From: Nocardioides sp. 1609
GTDB lineage: Bacteria; Actinomycetota; Actinomycetes; Propionibacteriales; Nocardioidaceae
Direction of reading: 5' to 3'
Length of the DNA: 64,000 nucleotides
Assembly (NCBI RefSeq): GCF_004522105.1
Contig: NZ_SPUJ01000007.1
Coordinates: 182,559-246,558 of the forward strand
Positions 8,069-16,939 of this stretch are shown one piece after another. The position numbers were made by a program, and so were the translations under genes. The notes under the pieces are model-generated. The model ran no database searches, was not told where the DNA came from, and saw nothing but the letters and a program-made list of their open reading frames with translations. Numbering within the stretch: position 1 is the stretch's first letter; every line of letters starts with the position of its first letter.

Positions 8069-8137
8069 GACCCGTCACCCATGGGTGACGGGTCGGCGTC
8101 GATCTCGCGGTGACCCGTCACCTATGGGTGACGGGTC
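8069..8137. repeat. Two tandem 26-bp palindromes
   Basis: 8069-8094 is a perfect palindrome built on GACCCGTCACCC and its complement. 8112-8137 is the same sequence with one changed base (CCC to CCT). The period is 43 bp. They lie between the stop of the DUF429-RelA gene and the start of the DinB-like gene, both on the minus strand. They may form tandem terminator hairpins or paired operator sites. Confidence 0.75.
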
Positions 8138-8140
8138 GGC

Positions 8141-9826
8141 TCAGGAGGCGCCGCGGAGGCGGTCGAGGCGCTGGGCGAGGAGCGGCTGCCGGTGGGCGTT
8201 CTGGTGCAGCCCCAGGTAGCGGTCGCCGAAGACCCACAGCAGCGCGTCGTCGAGGCGGCGGACGGCGCCGGGCGGGTGCCGGTAGTCCATCCGGGCGTCG
8301 ATGGTGGCGTCGTCGGCCTCGCGGAGTACCTCGCCGAGCTCGTCGAACGACGTGATGCCGAGCTCGAGCAGCAGGCCGGCGATCCACCCGTAGTGGTCCG
8401 TGCGCGACCAGCCGGCGTTGGAGTACTGGCCCGCGAGGTAGGCCGCGAGCTCGCGCGGGTCGAGGCGGGGGTCGTCGTCGGCGGTGGCGTCGCCGACGGC
8501 GCCGACCGCGGGGGTGGCCCCGCGCAGCCGCTCGCGGATCTCGGAGAACTCGCGGTCGGCCAGCTCGAGCAGGCCGGCGGCCAGGGTGAAGCGACGGTCG
8601 AACTCGCCGACGTGGATGTCGGGCACGGTGCCCTTGTAGCGGATGTCGTGCTCGAACTCGGCCCACGCGTGCTGGAGCACGGTGCGCACCTGCACCTGGG
8701 TCGAGCGCCCGCCGAGGTCGACCATCAGGTGCCGGCTGGCGTAGCCGAAGCGGCCCTCGCTGGCCGTCTCCTGACCGAGGTCGCGGTCGTCGGTGACGGT
8801 GACCTGCTCGGCGAGGACGTCGGCCACGGCGTCGACGTCGTCGCGCACGTAGGTGATCACGCGGACGCCGACCGCGTCGGTGATCTGGGTGGTCGGGTCG
8901 TCGTACAGCGGACGTCCGGCGGCGGTGCGCGCCGCCTTCTCGGCGAACGACGCCACCGTCTTGGTGCGCCCGGTGACCGACAGGTAGTTGATGCCGGCCT
9001 CGTCGAGCAGTCGTCGCACCAGCGCGACGGCCTGCTCACCGGCGCGGACCAGGTCGTCGTGGCCCGCCACGTAGCCGCGCACGGCCCGGCGCACGACCTC
9101 GGCGTGGGTCACCGCGACCGGGTCGGTGCCGAGCGTCGGGGTGACGATGTAGCCGGTGTCGAGGTCGCCGTAGCGGGTGACGTCGTCGGGCCGGTGGTCG
9201 ACGAACCACGCCACGTAGGCGCACAGGACGGCGTCCACCTGGTCCTCCACCCGCCGCAGCTGGGCCTTCTGCGTGGCCGCCTCGACGAGCGCGCGCAGCC
9301 CGGCCCAGGTCTCGTCGGTGCGGACGACGGCCTCGACGTGGCCCATCAGCGCGAGCAGCTCGCTGCGCAGCAGCTCCAGGTCGCGACCGGGCTTGGCCTT
9401 GTAGCGCAGCACCTTCGGCAGGTCGAACAGCACGATCGACGCCGCGTGCGGGTAGACCTCGACGGCCCGCCGCCGGCGACCGGAGCGCGGGTCGATGTCG
9501 AGGCCGAGCCGCTTGGCGAGCCGGGCGCCGCGGGTGCCGTTCGCGAACTCCGGCTTGCCCGTGTTGGAGGGGTGGGTGCCGGCGTCGAAGCGGCGGAAGT
9601 CCTTGCTCAGCGCCTGCTCCGCGGGGCGCGAGCCCTTCTCGTTCTTCACCACGAGCGGGGCGTCGATGCCGGCCAGGCAGTCACCGTCGTACGCCGCCAG
9701 CGCGGCCGCGACGTCGTCGTCGGTGCGGACCGCGCTCACGTGCAGCAGGCGCGCCTCGGCGTCGACCACCGCGAGCCCGGTGGGGGCCTTCTCGCCCCAG
9801 GCGAGGTCGATGCCGATGTAGTGCAC
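8141..9826 (-). CDS. DUF429 (RNase H-like) and RelA/SpoT synthetase-domain fusion
   Basis: A 561-residue protein with two recognisable domains. Residues 1-235 are DUF429, a predicted RNase H-fold nuclease: YIGIDLAWG at the N-terminus, LAGIDAPLVV (51-60) and a conserved acidic motif EDQVDAVLCAYVAW (194-207). Residues about 255-400 are a RelA/SpoT (p)ppGpp synthetase domain: GRTKTVASFAEKAAR (286-300), ITDAVGVRVI with the catalytic-position Asp317, GYASRH (361-366) and QVQVRTVLQHAWAEFEHDIRYKG (377-399). The glutamate usual in the EIQIRT motif is Gln377 here. There is no HD hydrolase domain, so it resembles a small alarmone synthetase. A helical tail of about 120 residues follows. GTG at 9826 is chosen for the AGGG 7 nt upstream; ATG 9844 is an alternative. 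Confidence 0.85.
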   Translation of the reverse strand: MHYIGIDLAWGEKAPTGLAVVDAEARLLHVSAVRTDDDVAAALAAYDGDCLAGIDAPLVVKNEKGSRPAEQALSKDFRRFDAGTHPSNTGKPEFANGTRGARLAKRLGLDIDPRSGRRRRAVEVYPHAASIVLFDLPKVLRYKAKPGRDLELLRSELLALMGHVEAVVRTDETWAGLRALVEAATQKAQLRRVEDQVDAVLCAYVAWFVDHRPDDVTRYGDLDTGYIVTPTLGTDPVAVTHAEVVRRAVRGYVAGHDDLVRAGEQAVALVRRLLDEAGINYLSVTGRTKTVASFAEKAARTAAGRPLYDDPTTQITDAVGVRVITYVRDDVDAVADVLAEQVTVTDDRDLGQETASEGRFGYASRHLMVDLGGRSTQVQVRTVLQHAWAEFEHDIRYKGTVPDIHVGEFDRRFTLAAGLLELADREFSEIRERLRGATPAVGAVGDATADDDPRLDPRELAAYLAGQYSNAGWSRTDHYGWIAGLLLELGITSFDELGEVLREADDATIDARMDYRHPPGAVRRLDDALLWVFGDRYLGLHQNAHRQPLLAQRLDRLRGAS

Positions 9827-9874
9827 GGGGACACCCTGCCGCATGGGTCGTCGTCGTCGAGGTGGCCCAGCAGC

Positions 9875-9933
9875 GCAATTGCCTCGATCTGGCCAGCTCG
9901 GCGCGCGAAAGTTGGCCAGATCGAGGCAATTGC
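9875..9933. repeat. 59-bp palindromic element bounded by GCAATTGC, copy 1
   Basis: Perfect 21-bp inverted arms (9875-9895 and 9913-9933) around a 17-nt loop; each end is the 8-bp palindrome GCAATTGC. It lies downstream of psuG and upstream of the DUF429-RelA gene, so it may act as a terminator. A related element of exactly 59 bp lies at 29314-29372. Confidence 0.75.
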
Positions 9934-9972
9934 ACGCGATCAGCCCTCCGAGCAGCCGCCGCGCGGCGAGGC

Positions 9973-10893
9973 CTACCGGACGGCGTGCGCCGTCGCGATC
10001 GCCGCACCGAGCCGGGCGTTGTGCCGCACGAGCGCGATGTTGGCGACCAGGCTGGCGCCGTCGGTGAGCTCGACGATCCGCTTGAGCAGGTACGGCGTGA
10101 CGTCCTTGCCGCTGATGCCGAGCGCGTCCAGGTCGGCCAGGGCCCGGCCGATCACCACGTCGATCTCCGCCGCCGGGATCTCGTCGGCGACCGGGATCGG
10201 GTTCGCCACGACCAGGCCGCTGCGCAGGCCGAGCCCGCGGGCGGCGGTCATCGCGGCGGCGACGTCGGCGGCGGACTCGACGCGGGACGGGGCGGCGTAC
10301 CCGCTGACGCGCGAGTAGAACGCCGGGAAGTCGTCGCTGCCGACGACCATCACCGGGACGCCGTTCGTCTCGAGCACCTCGAGGGTCAGGCCGATGTCGA
10401 GGATGCTCTTCACGCCGGCGCACACGACGGTGACCGGGGTGGTCGCGAGCTCGGTGAGGTCGGCGGAGACGTCGAACGACTCAGGCGCGCCACGGTGCAC
10501 GCCGCCGAGGCCGCCGGTGACGAAGACGTCGATGCCGGCGAGGGCGGCCAGCCGCATCGTCGCGGCGACGGTGGTGGCGCCGTGCCCGCCGCGCGCGACG
10601 ACGTGCGGCAGGTCGCGGACGCTCGCCTTGGTGACGCCGGGGTCGCGGGCGAGCAGCTCGAGGGCGTCGGGGTCGAGGCCGGCGCGCGGGACGCCGTCGA
10701 GCACCGCGATCGTGGCCGGCACGGCCCCGTGCTCGCGGACGATGCCCTCGACCTCGAGCGCCATGGCGACGTTGTCGGGGTAGGGCATCCCGTGGCTGAT
10801 GATCGTGCTCTCGAGCGCGACGACCGGGCGCCCCTCGGCGACGGCGGTCGCGACCTCGTCGGTCAGGCGGATGGCGGGGGCGGGGGCGGTCAC
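9973..10893 (-). CDS. psuG: Pseudouridine-5'-phosphate glycosidase
   Basis: A 306-residue enzyme that cleaves the C-C glycosidic bond of pseudouridine 5'-phosphate to uracil and ribose 5-phosphate in the cytoplasm. Family motifs are clear: VALESTIISHGMPYPDN (25-41), VTKASVRDLP, GHGATTVAATM, FVTGGLGGVHRGA (about 120-135), CAGVKSILDIG and VANPIP with the later TPYLLKRIVELTDG. Length and order match characterised PsuG. The ATG at 10893 overlaps the psuK stop in an ATGA junction, so the two genes are coupled in a psuK-psuG operon that phosphorylates and then splits pseudouridine. Confidence 0.96.
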   Translation of the reverse strand: MTAPAPAIRLTDEVATAVAEGRPVVALESTIISHGMPYPDNVAMALEVEGIVREHGAVPATIAVLDGVPRAGLDPDALELLARDPGVTKASVRDLPHVVARGGHGATTVAATMRLAALAGIDVFVTGGLGGVHRGAPESFDVSADLTELATTPVTVVCAGVKSILDIGLTLEVLETNGVPVMVVGSDDFPAFYSRVSGYAAPSRVESAADVAAAMTAARGLGLRSGLVVANPIPVADEIPAAEIDVVIGRALADLDALGISGKDVTPYLLKRIVELTDGASLVANIALVRHNARLGAAIATAHAVR

Positions 10894-11741
10894 AGCAGGC
10901 TCCTCACGAGCTCGTCGGTCAGGTCGGGACGCACGGTGTGCGGGCTGGAGACGGTCAGGGCGGCGACGACGTGGGCGTAGGTCGCCGCCTCCCCCGGGTC
11001 CGCACCGCCCAGCCAGGCGTGGCAGAACGCCGCGAGCATCGCGTCGCCGGCACCGGTGACGTCGACGACCTCGGCGGTGCGGGCGGCGAGCCGGTGCACG
11101 CCGTCGGGGGCGGTGAGCGTGGAGCCCGCGGGCCCGCGCCGCTCCCAGGTCAGGTCGGCGTCGAGCGCACCCCCCGCCGACAGGGCGGCCAGCTCGGCGC
11201 CACCGGCGGAGAGCAGGAACAGCCGGCGGCCCGTCGCGGTCGGCGCCAGCCGCGTGGCCTTCGGGACGCTCACGGGGTCGAGGGCGACCGGTCCGGCGGC
11301 GGCGTCCCAGGCGGCGGCCAGGGTCGCCGGCGCGAGGTTGCCGTCGAGGACGACGAGGTCGGCGGCGGCCAGGAGGTCGCGGTCGAGGTGCTCGGGCCCG
11401 AGCGCGGCCGGCATGTCGGAGACACCGCCGACCAGCTCACCGGTGTCGTCGAGCAGGGCGACGTAGCTGCCGGTCGGCGCGGCGACCAGCCGGACGCCGC
11501 CGACGTCGACGCCCGAGGCCCGGGTCGCGTCGACGACGAGCCGGCCGTGGGCGTCGTCGCCGACCGCGGCCAGGAGGTGGGTCGTCGTGCCGAGGCGGGC
11601 GAGGTTCTCGGCGACGTTGCGGCCGACGCCGCCCGGCGTGACGGCGACGCTGCCGGGGTTGCTGGTGGCCGGCACCGGCACGGCGTGGGGGCGCGCGACC
11701 ACGTCGACGTTCGCCCCGCCCACCACGACCACCCGCGCCAC
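10890..11741 (-). CDS. psuK: PfkB-family sugar kinase, probable pseudouridine kinase
   Basis: A 283-residue ribokinase/PfkB-family kinase. The N-terminal GGANVDVVARPH and TPGGVGRNVAENLARLG (about 33-49) bind substrate, and the C-terminal DVTGAGDAMLAAF (about 236-248) is PfkB signature 2 with the catalytic aspartate. The downstream coupled psuG makes pseudouridine the likely substrate; the kinase would produce pseudouridine 5'-phosphate. GTG at 11741 is chosen because it leaves a normal N-terminus and is 6 nt after CATGGT, a weak -10 in the leaderless geometry seen elsewhere here. The gene is divergent from the ABC exporter genes, and no pseudouridine transporter gene is adjacent. Confidence 0.88.
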   Translation of the reverse strand: MARVVVVGGANVDVVARPHAVPVPATSNPGSVAVTPGGVGRNVAENLARLGTTTHLLAAVGDDAHGRLVVDATRASGVDVGGVRLVAAPTGSYVALLDDTGELVGGVSDMPAALGPEHLDRDLLAAADLVVLDGNLAPATLAAAWDAAAGPVALDPVSVPKATRLAPTATGRRLFLLSAGGAELAALSAGGALDADLTWERRGPAGSTLTAPDGVHRLAARTAEVVDVTGAGDAMLAAFCHAWLGGADPGEAATYAHVVAALTVSSPHTVRPDLTDELVRSLL

Positions 11742-11789
11742 GGGAGAACCATGCCAGTCGCGATGAATCCGGTTGTCGGTGCCAGTCCC

Positions 11790-11795
11790 TACCGT
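11790..11795 (+). promoter_or_regulatory. -10 box (TACCGT) for the ABC exporter genes
   Basis: TACCGT in the psuK/ABC divergent gap. The predicted start near 11802 gives a leader of about 34 nt with a purine-rich GAGAGG before the ATG at 11836. Confidence 0.45.
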
Positions 11796-11835
11796 GACAC
11801 TGACGCCACCCCCCGCACCACGAGAGGCGACGACG

Positions 11836-12791
<956 letters not shown>

Positions 12792-12795
<4 letters not shown>

Positions 12796-13592
12796 GCGCA
12801 CCGCAGGCCCTGAGCGACGGCTGGGTCGTCGCCCAGCGCAACCTGATCAAGATCAAGCGCGTGCCCGAGGTGCTGGTCTTCGTCCTGATCAGCCCGATCA
12901 TGTTCGTCCTGCTCTTCGCCTACGTCTTCGGCGGCGCGATCGACCCGGGCGACGGCACGGAGTACAAGGAGTTCCTGGTCGCCGGGATCTTCGCCCAGAC
13001 CGTCGTCTTCGGCGCCACCTTCACCGGCGCGGGCCTCGCCGAGGACATGCAGAAGGGCATCATCGACCGGTTCCGGTCCCTGCCGATGTCGCGGGCGGCG
13101 GTCCTGGTCGGCCGCACGACGTCCGACGTCGTCTACAACGTCCTGTCGCTGATGATCATGGCGCTCACCGGCCTGCTGGTCAGCTGGCGCATCCGCGACG
13201 GCGTGCTCGAGGCCCTCGCCGGGTTCGCGCTGCTGCTCGTCTTCGCCTACGCCATCAGCTGGATCATGGCCTTCGTCGGTCTGCTGGTGCCCAGCGTCGA
13301 CGTGGTCAACAACGCCTCGTTCGTGGTGATCTTCCCGCTCACGTTCCTGTCGAACGCCTTCGTGCCGCTCAAGGACTTCGACGGCATCCTGAAGAGGTTC
13401 GTCGAGTGGAACCCGGTCTCCTCGCTGACCCAGGCCTCGCGCGAGCTGTTCGGCAACACCGTCGGCGAGCCCCCGTCGGACGCCTTCTCGATGCAGCACC
13501 CCGTGGTCTACACGCTGATCTGGTCGGCCATCATCGTGGCGGTCTTCGTCCCGCTCTCGGTCCGCCAGTTCAAGCGGACGACCTCCCGGTGA
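12792..13592 (+). CDS. DrrB-type ABC exporter, permease subunit
   Basis: A 266-residue ABC-2 type permease with six predicted membrane segments (for example VLVFVLISPIMFVLLFAYVF at about 30-49 and LLVFAYAISWIMAFVGLLVP at about 150-169). The DrrB/ABC2 signature around SLPMSRAAVLVGRTTSDVV (about 98-116) is clear. It forms the membrane channel for the ATPase encoded just upstream. Substrate is unknown; relatives move antibiotics or lipids. It ends 19 bp from the convergent dehydrogenase gene, and no strong terminator hairpin is visible in that gap. Confidence 0.92.
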
Positions 13593-13611
13593 CCCTCCCG
13601 GTCGGTCGGCC

Positions 13612-14772
13612 TCACCGGGCGAGCGCGAACAGCTGGTCGTCCTCGGCGGCCGGGTCGCCACGACCGTCGGTGTTCGAGGTGACCACCCACAGCATCGTGG
13701 TGTCGGCGGTCATCGCCACGTTGCGGATCCGGCCGTAGCGGCCGACGAGGTAGGCGACCGGGTCCTCGAGGACGTCGGCGCCGGTGGGGTCGCCGTCCTC
13801 CTGGCCGGGCGTCTCGACCTCGGGAGTCGCGAACGGCACCTCCCACAGGGTCTCGCCCCTCAGGGCGGCCACCCACAGCGACCCGTCCCACCAGGCGATG
13901 CCGGACGGTGAGGCCTCGTCGGTGCTCCAGACGACCGCCGGGTCGACGTACTCCTCGCCGCCGCCGGTGCCCTCGACCTCGGGCCAGCCGTAGTTGGCGC
14001 CGGCCCGGACCAGGTTGAGCTCGTCGAACGCGCTCTGGCCGAACTCGGCGGCCCACAGGCGGCCCTCCGGGTCGAAGACGAGACCCTCGACGTTGCGGTG
14101 GCCCAGGCTGTGGACGGCGGTGCCGGACGGGTTGTCGGGTGCCGGCTCGCCGTCGAGGGTGTAACGGAGCACCTTGCCCGAGAGCGAGTCCGGGTCCTGG
14201 GCGTCCTCGGGGACGCCGTTGTCGCCGGTCGAGACGTAGAGCATCCGGTCCGGGCCGACGACCAGTCCGCCGCCCTGGTGGTAGGTCGCGCCGCCGGGGA
14301 TGCCGGTGACGACCTCCTCCGGCTCACCGAGGCTCGTCCCGTCCCAGCTCATCGCGACGACGCCGTTCTCCTCGGGCCCAGTCCGGTAGGCGTACAGGGT
14401 GTCGTCGCCGGGCCCCAGGGCCAGGCCGAGCAGCCCGCTCTCCCCCTCGGCGCGGACGCCGTCGACCGAGCCGACGACCTGGGGCTGGCCGCCGCCCGGC
14501 GGCGACAGCAGGATGTCGCCGCTGTCGCGCGAGCCGACGAGGAGCCCGCCGCCGACGAGCGGCGCCAGCCCCCACGGCGTCCGGAGCTCCGTGCCGACGC
14601 CGTTGACCCGCAGCTCCTCGTCGGCCGCCGGGACCGACGGCCCGGCCGTGCCGGTCCGCGACTCGTCGCTGGGTTCGTTGCGGACGTCGTCGTCGCCGCA
14701 GCCGGTCAGGACGACGGCGACCAGGGTCGCGCACGTCAGGGCGACGGGGGTCCGGGCTGCTGGGCGGCGCAT
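13612..14772 (-). CDS. PQQ-type sugar (glucose/sorbosone) dehydrogenase, lipoprotein
   Basis: A 386-residue secreted lipoprotein. A lipobox LVAVVLTGCG (17-26) places the acylated cysteine at residue 25. The rest is a six-bladed beta-propeller of the GSDH family: ELRTPWGLAPL, GLLGLALGPGDDTLY, TYHQGGGLVVGPDRMLYVSTGD (about 165-186, the conserved catalytic-histidine blade), HSLGHRNVEGLVFDP and ANYGWPEVEG. Family enzymes oxidise aldose sugars with PQQ at the outer face of the membrane. The start ATG at 14772 has CACGAT exactly 6 nt upstream on the coding strand, again a leaderless arrangement. It stands alone, between the ABC exporter and hmgA. Confidence 0.9.
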   Translation of the reverse strand: MRRPAARTPVALTCATLVAVVLTGCGDDDVRNEPSDESRTGTAGPSVPAADEELRVNGVGTELRTPWGLAPLVGGGLLVGSRDSGDILLSPPGGGQPQVVGSVDGVRAEGESGLLGLALGPGDDTLYAYRTGPEENGVVAMSWDGTSLGEPEEVVTGIPGGATYHQGGGLVVGPDRMLYVSTGDNGVPEDAQDPDSLSGKVLRYTLDGEPAPDNPSGTAVHSLGHRNVEGLVFDPEGRLWAAEFGQSAFDELNLVRAGANYGWPEVEGTGGGEEYVDPAVVWSTDEASPSGIAWWDGSLWVAALRGETLWEVPFATPEVETPGQEDGDPTGADVLEDPVAYLVGRYGRIRNVAMTADTTMLWVVTSNTDGRGDPAAEDDQLFALAR

Positions 14773-14820
14773 GACCCGATCGTGCCGGACCGCCCCTGAG
14801 ACCCGGGCCGGCCCAGCCGC

Positions 14821-16005
14821 TCAGCGCAGGCTGTTGGCCCAGGTCCAGGCGTAGGCGGGGTCCTCGACGGCCAGCCCGGCCTCGCCCAGCTCGAGGGGGG
14901 CGAAGGTGTCGACCATGACGGCCGACTCCTCGAAGTACTCCGCGCCGAGCGAGGCCTCGATCGCCGACGGCTGCGGCCCGTGGGCGTGGCCGCCGGGGTG
15001 CAGCGAGATGGAGCCGAGACCGATGCCGGAGCCCTTGCGGGCCTCGTAGTCGCCGCCGACGTAGAACATGACCTCGTCGCTGTCGACGTTCGAGTGGTAG
15101 TAGGGCACCGGGACGGCGAGCTCGTGGTAGTCGACCTTGCGCGGCAGGAAGTTGCAGATCACGAAGTTGTGGCCCTCGAAGACCTGGTGCACCGGCGGCG
15201 GCTGGTGGACCTTGCCGGTGATCGGCATGTAGTCGTCGATGTTGAACGTGTAGGGGTAGAGGCAGCCGTCCCACCCGACGACGTCGAAGGGGTGGGTCGC
15301 GTAGGTGTAGCGGGTGCCGACGATGCTCCCGGCGACGCGGTGCTTGACCAGCACCTCGACGTCGCTCCGGTCGGGGCCGTCGAGCAGGTGCACGGCGGTG
15401 GGGCCGTGCAGGTCGCGCTCGCAGTAGGGCGCGTGCTCGAGCAGCTGGCCGTAGCGGGAGAGGTAGCGCCGGGGCGGCGCGACGTGGCTGTTGGCCTCGA
15501 TCGGGTAGAGCTGCGAGGCCTCGGCCGGCACCCACCGGTGCGTCGTGGCGCGCGGGATGACCACGTAGTCGCCGGTGCGGTAGGCCAGCACGCCGAAGAC
15601 CGTCTCGACGGTGCCGCTGCCGGACTCGACGTAGACGCACTCGTCGCCGATGGCGTTGCGGTACAGCGGCGTGGCGTCCGTGCCGGTGGTGACGTAGGAG
15701 ATCCGGACGTCGGCGTTGCCGAGCACCAGGCGCCGGTCGAGGACGGCGTCCGGGCCGGTCTCGAGGTCGTGCAGCTTGAGGTGGCGCGGCTTCAGCGGGT
15801 GGTTGGGCACCCGCGTCTGGTCGGGCAGCTCCCAGACCTCGGCCGAGGAGATCGCCGAGGGGACGCCGCGGTGGTAGAGCAGCGAGGAGTCGGAGGAGAA
15901 GCCCTCCTCGCCCATCAGCTCCTCGTAGTAGAGGCGGCCCTGGGGATCGCGGTGCTGCGTGTGCCGCTTCGGGGGGACCTCGCCGACCTGCCGGTAGTGC
16001 GCCAT
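14821..16005 (-). CDS. hmgA: Homogentisate 1,2-dioxygenase
   Basis: A 394-residue non-haem iron dioxygenase that opens the ring of homogentisate to maleylacetoacetate in tyrosine and phenylalanine catabolism. The N-terminus MAHYRQVGEVPPKRHTQHRDP and the C-terminal SISLHPGGHAHGPQPSAIEAS segment (about 334-354), which includes an iron-ligand histidine, are typical of the actinobacterial enzyme; length agrees. The ATG at 16005 is preceded by GAGAGGACG. It is transcribed divergently from the unknown gene at 16087 and from fahA, with a 15-bp perfect inverted repeat in the shared promoter region. Confidence 0.95.
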   Translation of the reverse strand: MAHYRQVGEVPPKRHTQHRDPQGRLYYEELMGEEGFSSDSSLLYHRGVPSAISSAEVWELPDQTRVPNHPLKPRHLKLHDLETGPDAVLDRRLVLGNADVRISYVTTGTDATPLYRNAIGDECVYVESGSGTVETVFGVLAYRTGDYVVIPRATTHRWVPAEASQLYPIEANSHVAPPRRYLSRYGQLLEHAPYCERDLHGPTAVHLLDGPDRSDVEVLVKHRVAGSIVGTRYTYATHPFDVVGWDGCLYPYTFNIDDYMPITGKVHQPPPVHQVFEGHNFVICNFLPRKVDYHELAVPVPYYHSNVDSDEVMFYVGGDYEARKGSGIGLGSISLHPGGHAHGPQPSAIEASLGAEYFEESAVMVDTFAPLELGEAGLAVEDPAYAWTWANSLR

Positions 16006-16039
16006 CGTTGCGTCCTCTCGTCCGGACTGTCCGATTAAC

Positions 16040-16054
16040 GAACAGGTACTGTTC
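16040..16054. promoter_or_regulatory. Inverted repeat GAACAG-GTA-CTGTTC, likely operator
   Basis: Perfect 6-3-6 inverted repeat in the 81-bp gap between hmgA and the divergent fahA-side operon. CCGGAC is repeated on both sides (16020 and 16061 areas). The likely binder is the IclR-type regulator at 18126, encoded at the end of the divergent operon. Confidence 0.55.
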
Positions 16055-16074
16055 TCATTCCGGACGATAGTCGC

Positions 16075-16080
16075 TAGGGT
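16075..16080 (+). promoter_or_regulatory. -10 box of a leaderless promoter (TAGGGT)
   Basis: TAGGGT ends 6 nt before the GTG at 16087; this decides that start over the in-frame GTG at 16081, which abuts the box. Confidence 0.6.
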
Positions 16081-16086
16081 GTGACG

Positions 16087-16929
16087 GTGTCCATCCCCTC
16101 GCCGTTCCGGCACCTCGTCGACGACGCCGCGATCTTCCCGCCCGGCCTCGCCCCGCTGCCGGACGCCGTCGCGGCCCACGCCGCGCACCTGCGCTCGGGC
16201 CACGCCGCCCTCGTGGGCCCGTTCCTCGTCGACGCGGCGCGGCTCGACGACCTCGTCGACCTGGCCCCGGCCGGGTTGTCGGTGAGCGTCGTGGTCCCGG
16301 CTCCCGACGTCGTGGCCGACGTGGTGGCCCGGGCCGGGGCCGCCGGGCTCCGGCTCGCCGGGCTCGAGGTCAAGCTCGGCGGCGCGGGCGCGCCCGCCGC
16401 GCAGGTCGCCGAGATCGCGGCGGCGGCTGGCTCCGGCGGGGTGCCGCCCTACGTCGAGGTGCCTCGCGTCACCGACCCCGCGTGGCCCGCCGTCCTCGAC
16501 GCGGTGCTCGCCCACGGCCTGCGCCTGAAGTTCCGCACCGGCGGCACCGAGGCCGGCGCGTTCCCCTCCGAGGCCGAGCTCGGCGGCTGGATCGAGGCCG
16601 CCGTCGCCCGCGGCGTGCCCTTCAAGTGCACCGCGGGCCTCCACCACGCCGTGCGGCACACCGGCCCCGCGACCGGCTTCGAGCACCACGGCTACCTCAA
16701 CATCCTGCTGGCCACGGCCCGCGCGCTCGCCGGCGCGCCGGTCGAGCCGGTCCTGGCCGAGCGCGACGGCCCGACGCTCGCCCGCGAGGTCTCGCTCCTG
16801 CCGCCCGACGCCCTGCTCGCGGCCCGCGCCGCGTTCACGTCGTACGGCTCCTGCAGCATCCTCGAGCCGCTCGAGGACCTCACGGCGCTGCACCTGATCG
16901 GCACCACCGACGTCCGCACCACCGACTGA
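16087..16929 (+). CDS. Conserved protein of unknown function in the homogentisate operon
   Basis: A 280-residue soluble protein. The N-terminal motif LVDDAAIFPPG (about 10-20), a central LKFRTGGTEAGAFPSEAELG (about 143-162) and FKCTAGLHHAVRH (about 178-190) are strongly conserved features of a bacterial family that I recognise but cannot assign a function. The alternating beta/alpha pattern with a GG turn and an HH pair suggests a TIM-barrel-like enzyme. A paralogue with the same motifs lies at 24691. Placement directly before fahA (10-bp gap) and divergent from hmgA suggests a role linked to tyrosine/homogentisate breakdown. Confidence 0.75.
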   Translation: MSIPSPFRHLVDDAAIFPPGLAPLPDAVAAHAAHLRSGHAALVGPFLVDAARLDDLVDLAPAGLSVSVVVPAPDVVADVVARAGAAGLRLAGLEVKLGGAGAPAAQVAEIAAAAGSGGVPPYVEVPRVTDPAWPAVLDAVLAHGLRLKFRTGGTEAGAFPSEAELGGWIEAAVARGVPFKCTAGLHHAVRHTGPATGFEHHGYLNILLATARALAGAPVEPVLAERDGPTLAREVSLLPPDALLAARAAFTSYGSCSILEPLEDLTALHLIGTTDVRTTD

Positions 16930-16939
16930 GAGGCTCCAC

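Noticed and set aside
8141..10423. Extension of the DUF429-RelA protein to 760 residues
   Set aside because: The added part overlaps psuG out of frame and crosses the 59-bp palindrome; DUF429 begins naturally at 9826.
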